Below, in pieces: positions 63,542-64,000 of a stretch of 64,000 nt of DNA. A model generated the notes under the pieces. It made no database searches. It saw only the letters and a list, made by a program, of their open reading frames with translations, and was not told the DNA's origin. This stretch comes from Pseudomonas silvicola (GTDB lineage: Bacteria > Pseudomonadota > Gammaproteobacteria > Pseudomonadales > Pseudomonadaceae). The stretch spans positions 3,884,001-3,948,000 of the forward strand of contig NZ_CP093280.1 in NCBI RefSeq assembly GCF_026651855.1. The letters are read 5' to 3'. Made by a program: the position numbers and the translations under genes. The stretch's first letter is position 1. Each line of letters starts with the position of its first letter.

Positions 63542-64000
63542 ATGAAACTGTTGCACATCGATTCCAGCATCCTCGGCGACAATTCCGCTTCCCGTCAGCT
63601 GAGCCAGGCCGTGGTTCAATCCTTCGCTGGCGCTGACGTCACCTACCGTGACCTGGCCACCGACGCCCTGACGCACTTCTCCTCGGCCACCCTGGCTGGC
63701 GGCGAAGTGGAAGCCAAACTGTCGGCGGACACCTTGAGCGAATTCCTGGCCGCCGACGTCGTCGTCATCGGCGCGCCGATGTACAACTTCTCGATCCCGA
63801 CTCAACTGAAGGCCTGGATCGACCGCATCTGTGTGGCCGGCACCACGTTCCGCTACACCGAGGCCGGCCCTGAAGGCCTGTGCGGTGGCAAGAAAGTCGT
63901 CATCGTTTCCACTTCCGGCGGCATCCACGCTGGCCAGCCAAGCGGTGTGGCCCACGAAGAGTTCCTGAAAGTGCTGCTGGGCTTCATCGGCATCACCGAC
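63542..64000 (+). CDS. azoR: FMN-dependent NADH-azoreductase/quinone reductase, 5' part
   Basis: The first 153 codons of a flavodoxin-fold reductase; the window ends inside the gene (full length is about 200). [21 protein letters not shown] (FMN phosphate loop), [17 protein letters not shown], and STSGGIHAG are the AzoR family signatures. CAGGAG precedes the ATG at 63542. It reduces azo dyes and quinones with NADH; regulation by the divergent LysR is likely. Confidence 0.94.
   Translation, partial: MKLLHIDSSILGDNSASRQLSQAVVQSFAGADVTYRDLATDALTHFSSATLAGGEVEAKLSADTLSEFLAADVVVIGAPMYNFSIPTQLKAWIDRICVAGTTFRYTEAGPEGLCGGKKVVIVSTSGGIHAGQPSGVAHEEFLKVLLGFIGITD

Noticed and set aside
1-64000. tRNA, rRNA, insertion sequence, prophage or attachment site
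   Set aside because: None recognised on reading both strands; a tRNAscan or ISfinder run would be needed to exclude small or degenerate ones.

Overview
The window is about 64 kb of GC-rich, gene-dense bacterial chromosome. It looks like a Pseudomonas, probably the P. putida/entomophila side of the genus. Support comes from the complete Fap amyloid operon in the Pseudomonas order, glcDEF, a norspermidine/carboxyspermidine gene pair, the type of hydroxyproline cluster, and dispersed REP-like palindromes. I see no insertion sequence, phage, CRISPR array, tRNA or rRNA. Both ends cut genes: glgB on the left, and an azoR-type azoreductase on the right.

Layout, 1-20 kb: 3' part of glgB; a flavin-dependent LLM monooxygenase with a TonB receptor; an EamA exporter; glcD-glcE-glcF (glycolate oxidase); a stand-alone ABC ATPase and an ABC exporter half-transporter; a GNAT acetyltransferase; then a livJ-livH-livM-livG-livF branched-chain-type ABC importer whose last gene is translationally coupled to an FMO-like flavoprotein. 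20-30 kb: a lipoprotein; carboxynorspermidine decarboxylase and dehydrogenase; a hybrid histidine kinase facing a small conserved gene; a GABA-type permease; a DUF2946/PepSY pair with Met/His-rich segments (probably copper); a DUF1543 protein; then about 700 bp holding six tandem copies of a 116-117 bp palindromic REP-like unit.

30-41 kb: a 4-hydroxyproline catabolic cluster (transporter, 2-epimerase, pyrroline-hydroxycarboxylate deaminase, D-hydroxyproline dehydrogenase, divergent AraC regulator). Its aldehyde dehydrogenase is reduced to a 62-codon relic that joins what look like the N- and C-terminal ends of the enzyme. Two overlapping alpha/beta hydrolases and an Fsr-like MFS exporter follow. 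40-47 kb: a probable operon of a sulfonate-type binding protein, TonB receptor, 916-residue Tat-exported rhamnogalacturonan-lyase-like protein and a DUF6250/YesU-like protein, facing a LysR gene. 48-53 kb: aldoxime dehydratase, nitrilase and an outer-membrane channel with a divergent AraC regulator, then a YncE-like beta-propeller.

53-64 kb: a small hypothetical gene, an SDR dehydrogenase, and fapABCDEF (minus strand) behind a good sigma-54 promoter match, with a terminator-like attenuator between fapC and fapD. These are followed by a NadR-like ATPase, uppP preceded by a 9-codon overlapping leader, DUF1294, a YjbR-family protein, a LysR regulator and azoR. Hydroxyproline (plant extensins), a pectin-like glycan and aldoximes are all plant-derived substrates, so a plant-associated lifestyle is a reasonable inference. 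The least described parts are the 40.2-47.0 kb glycan-type operon, the aldehyde dehydrogenase relic and the tandem REP array.
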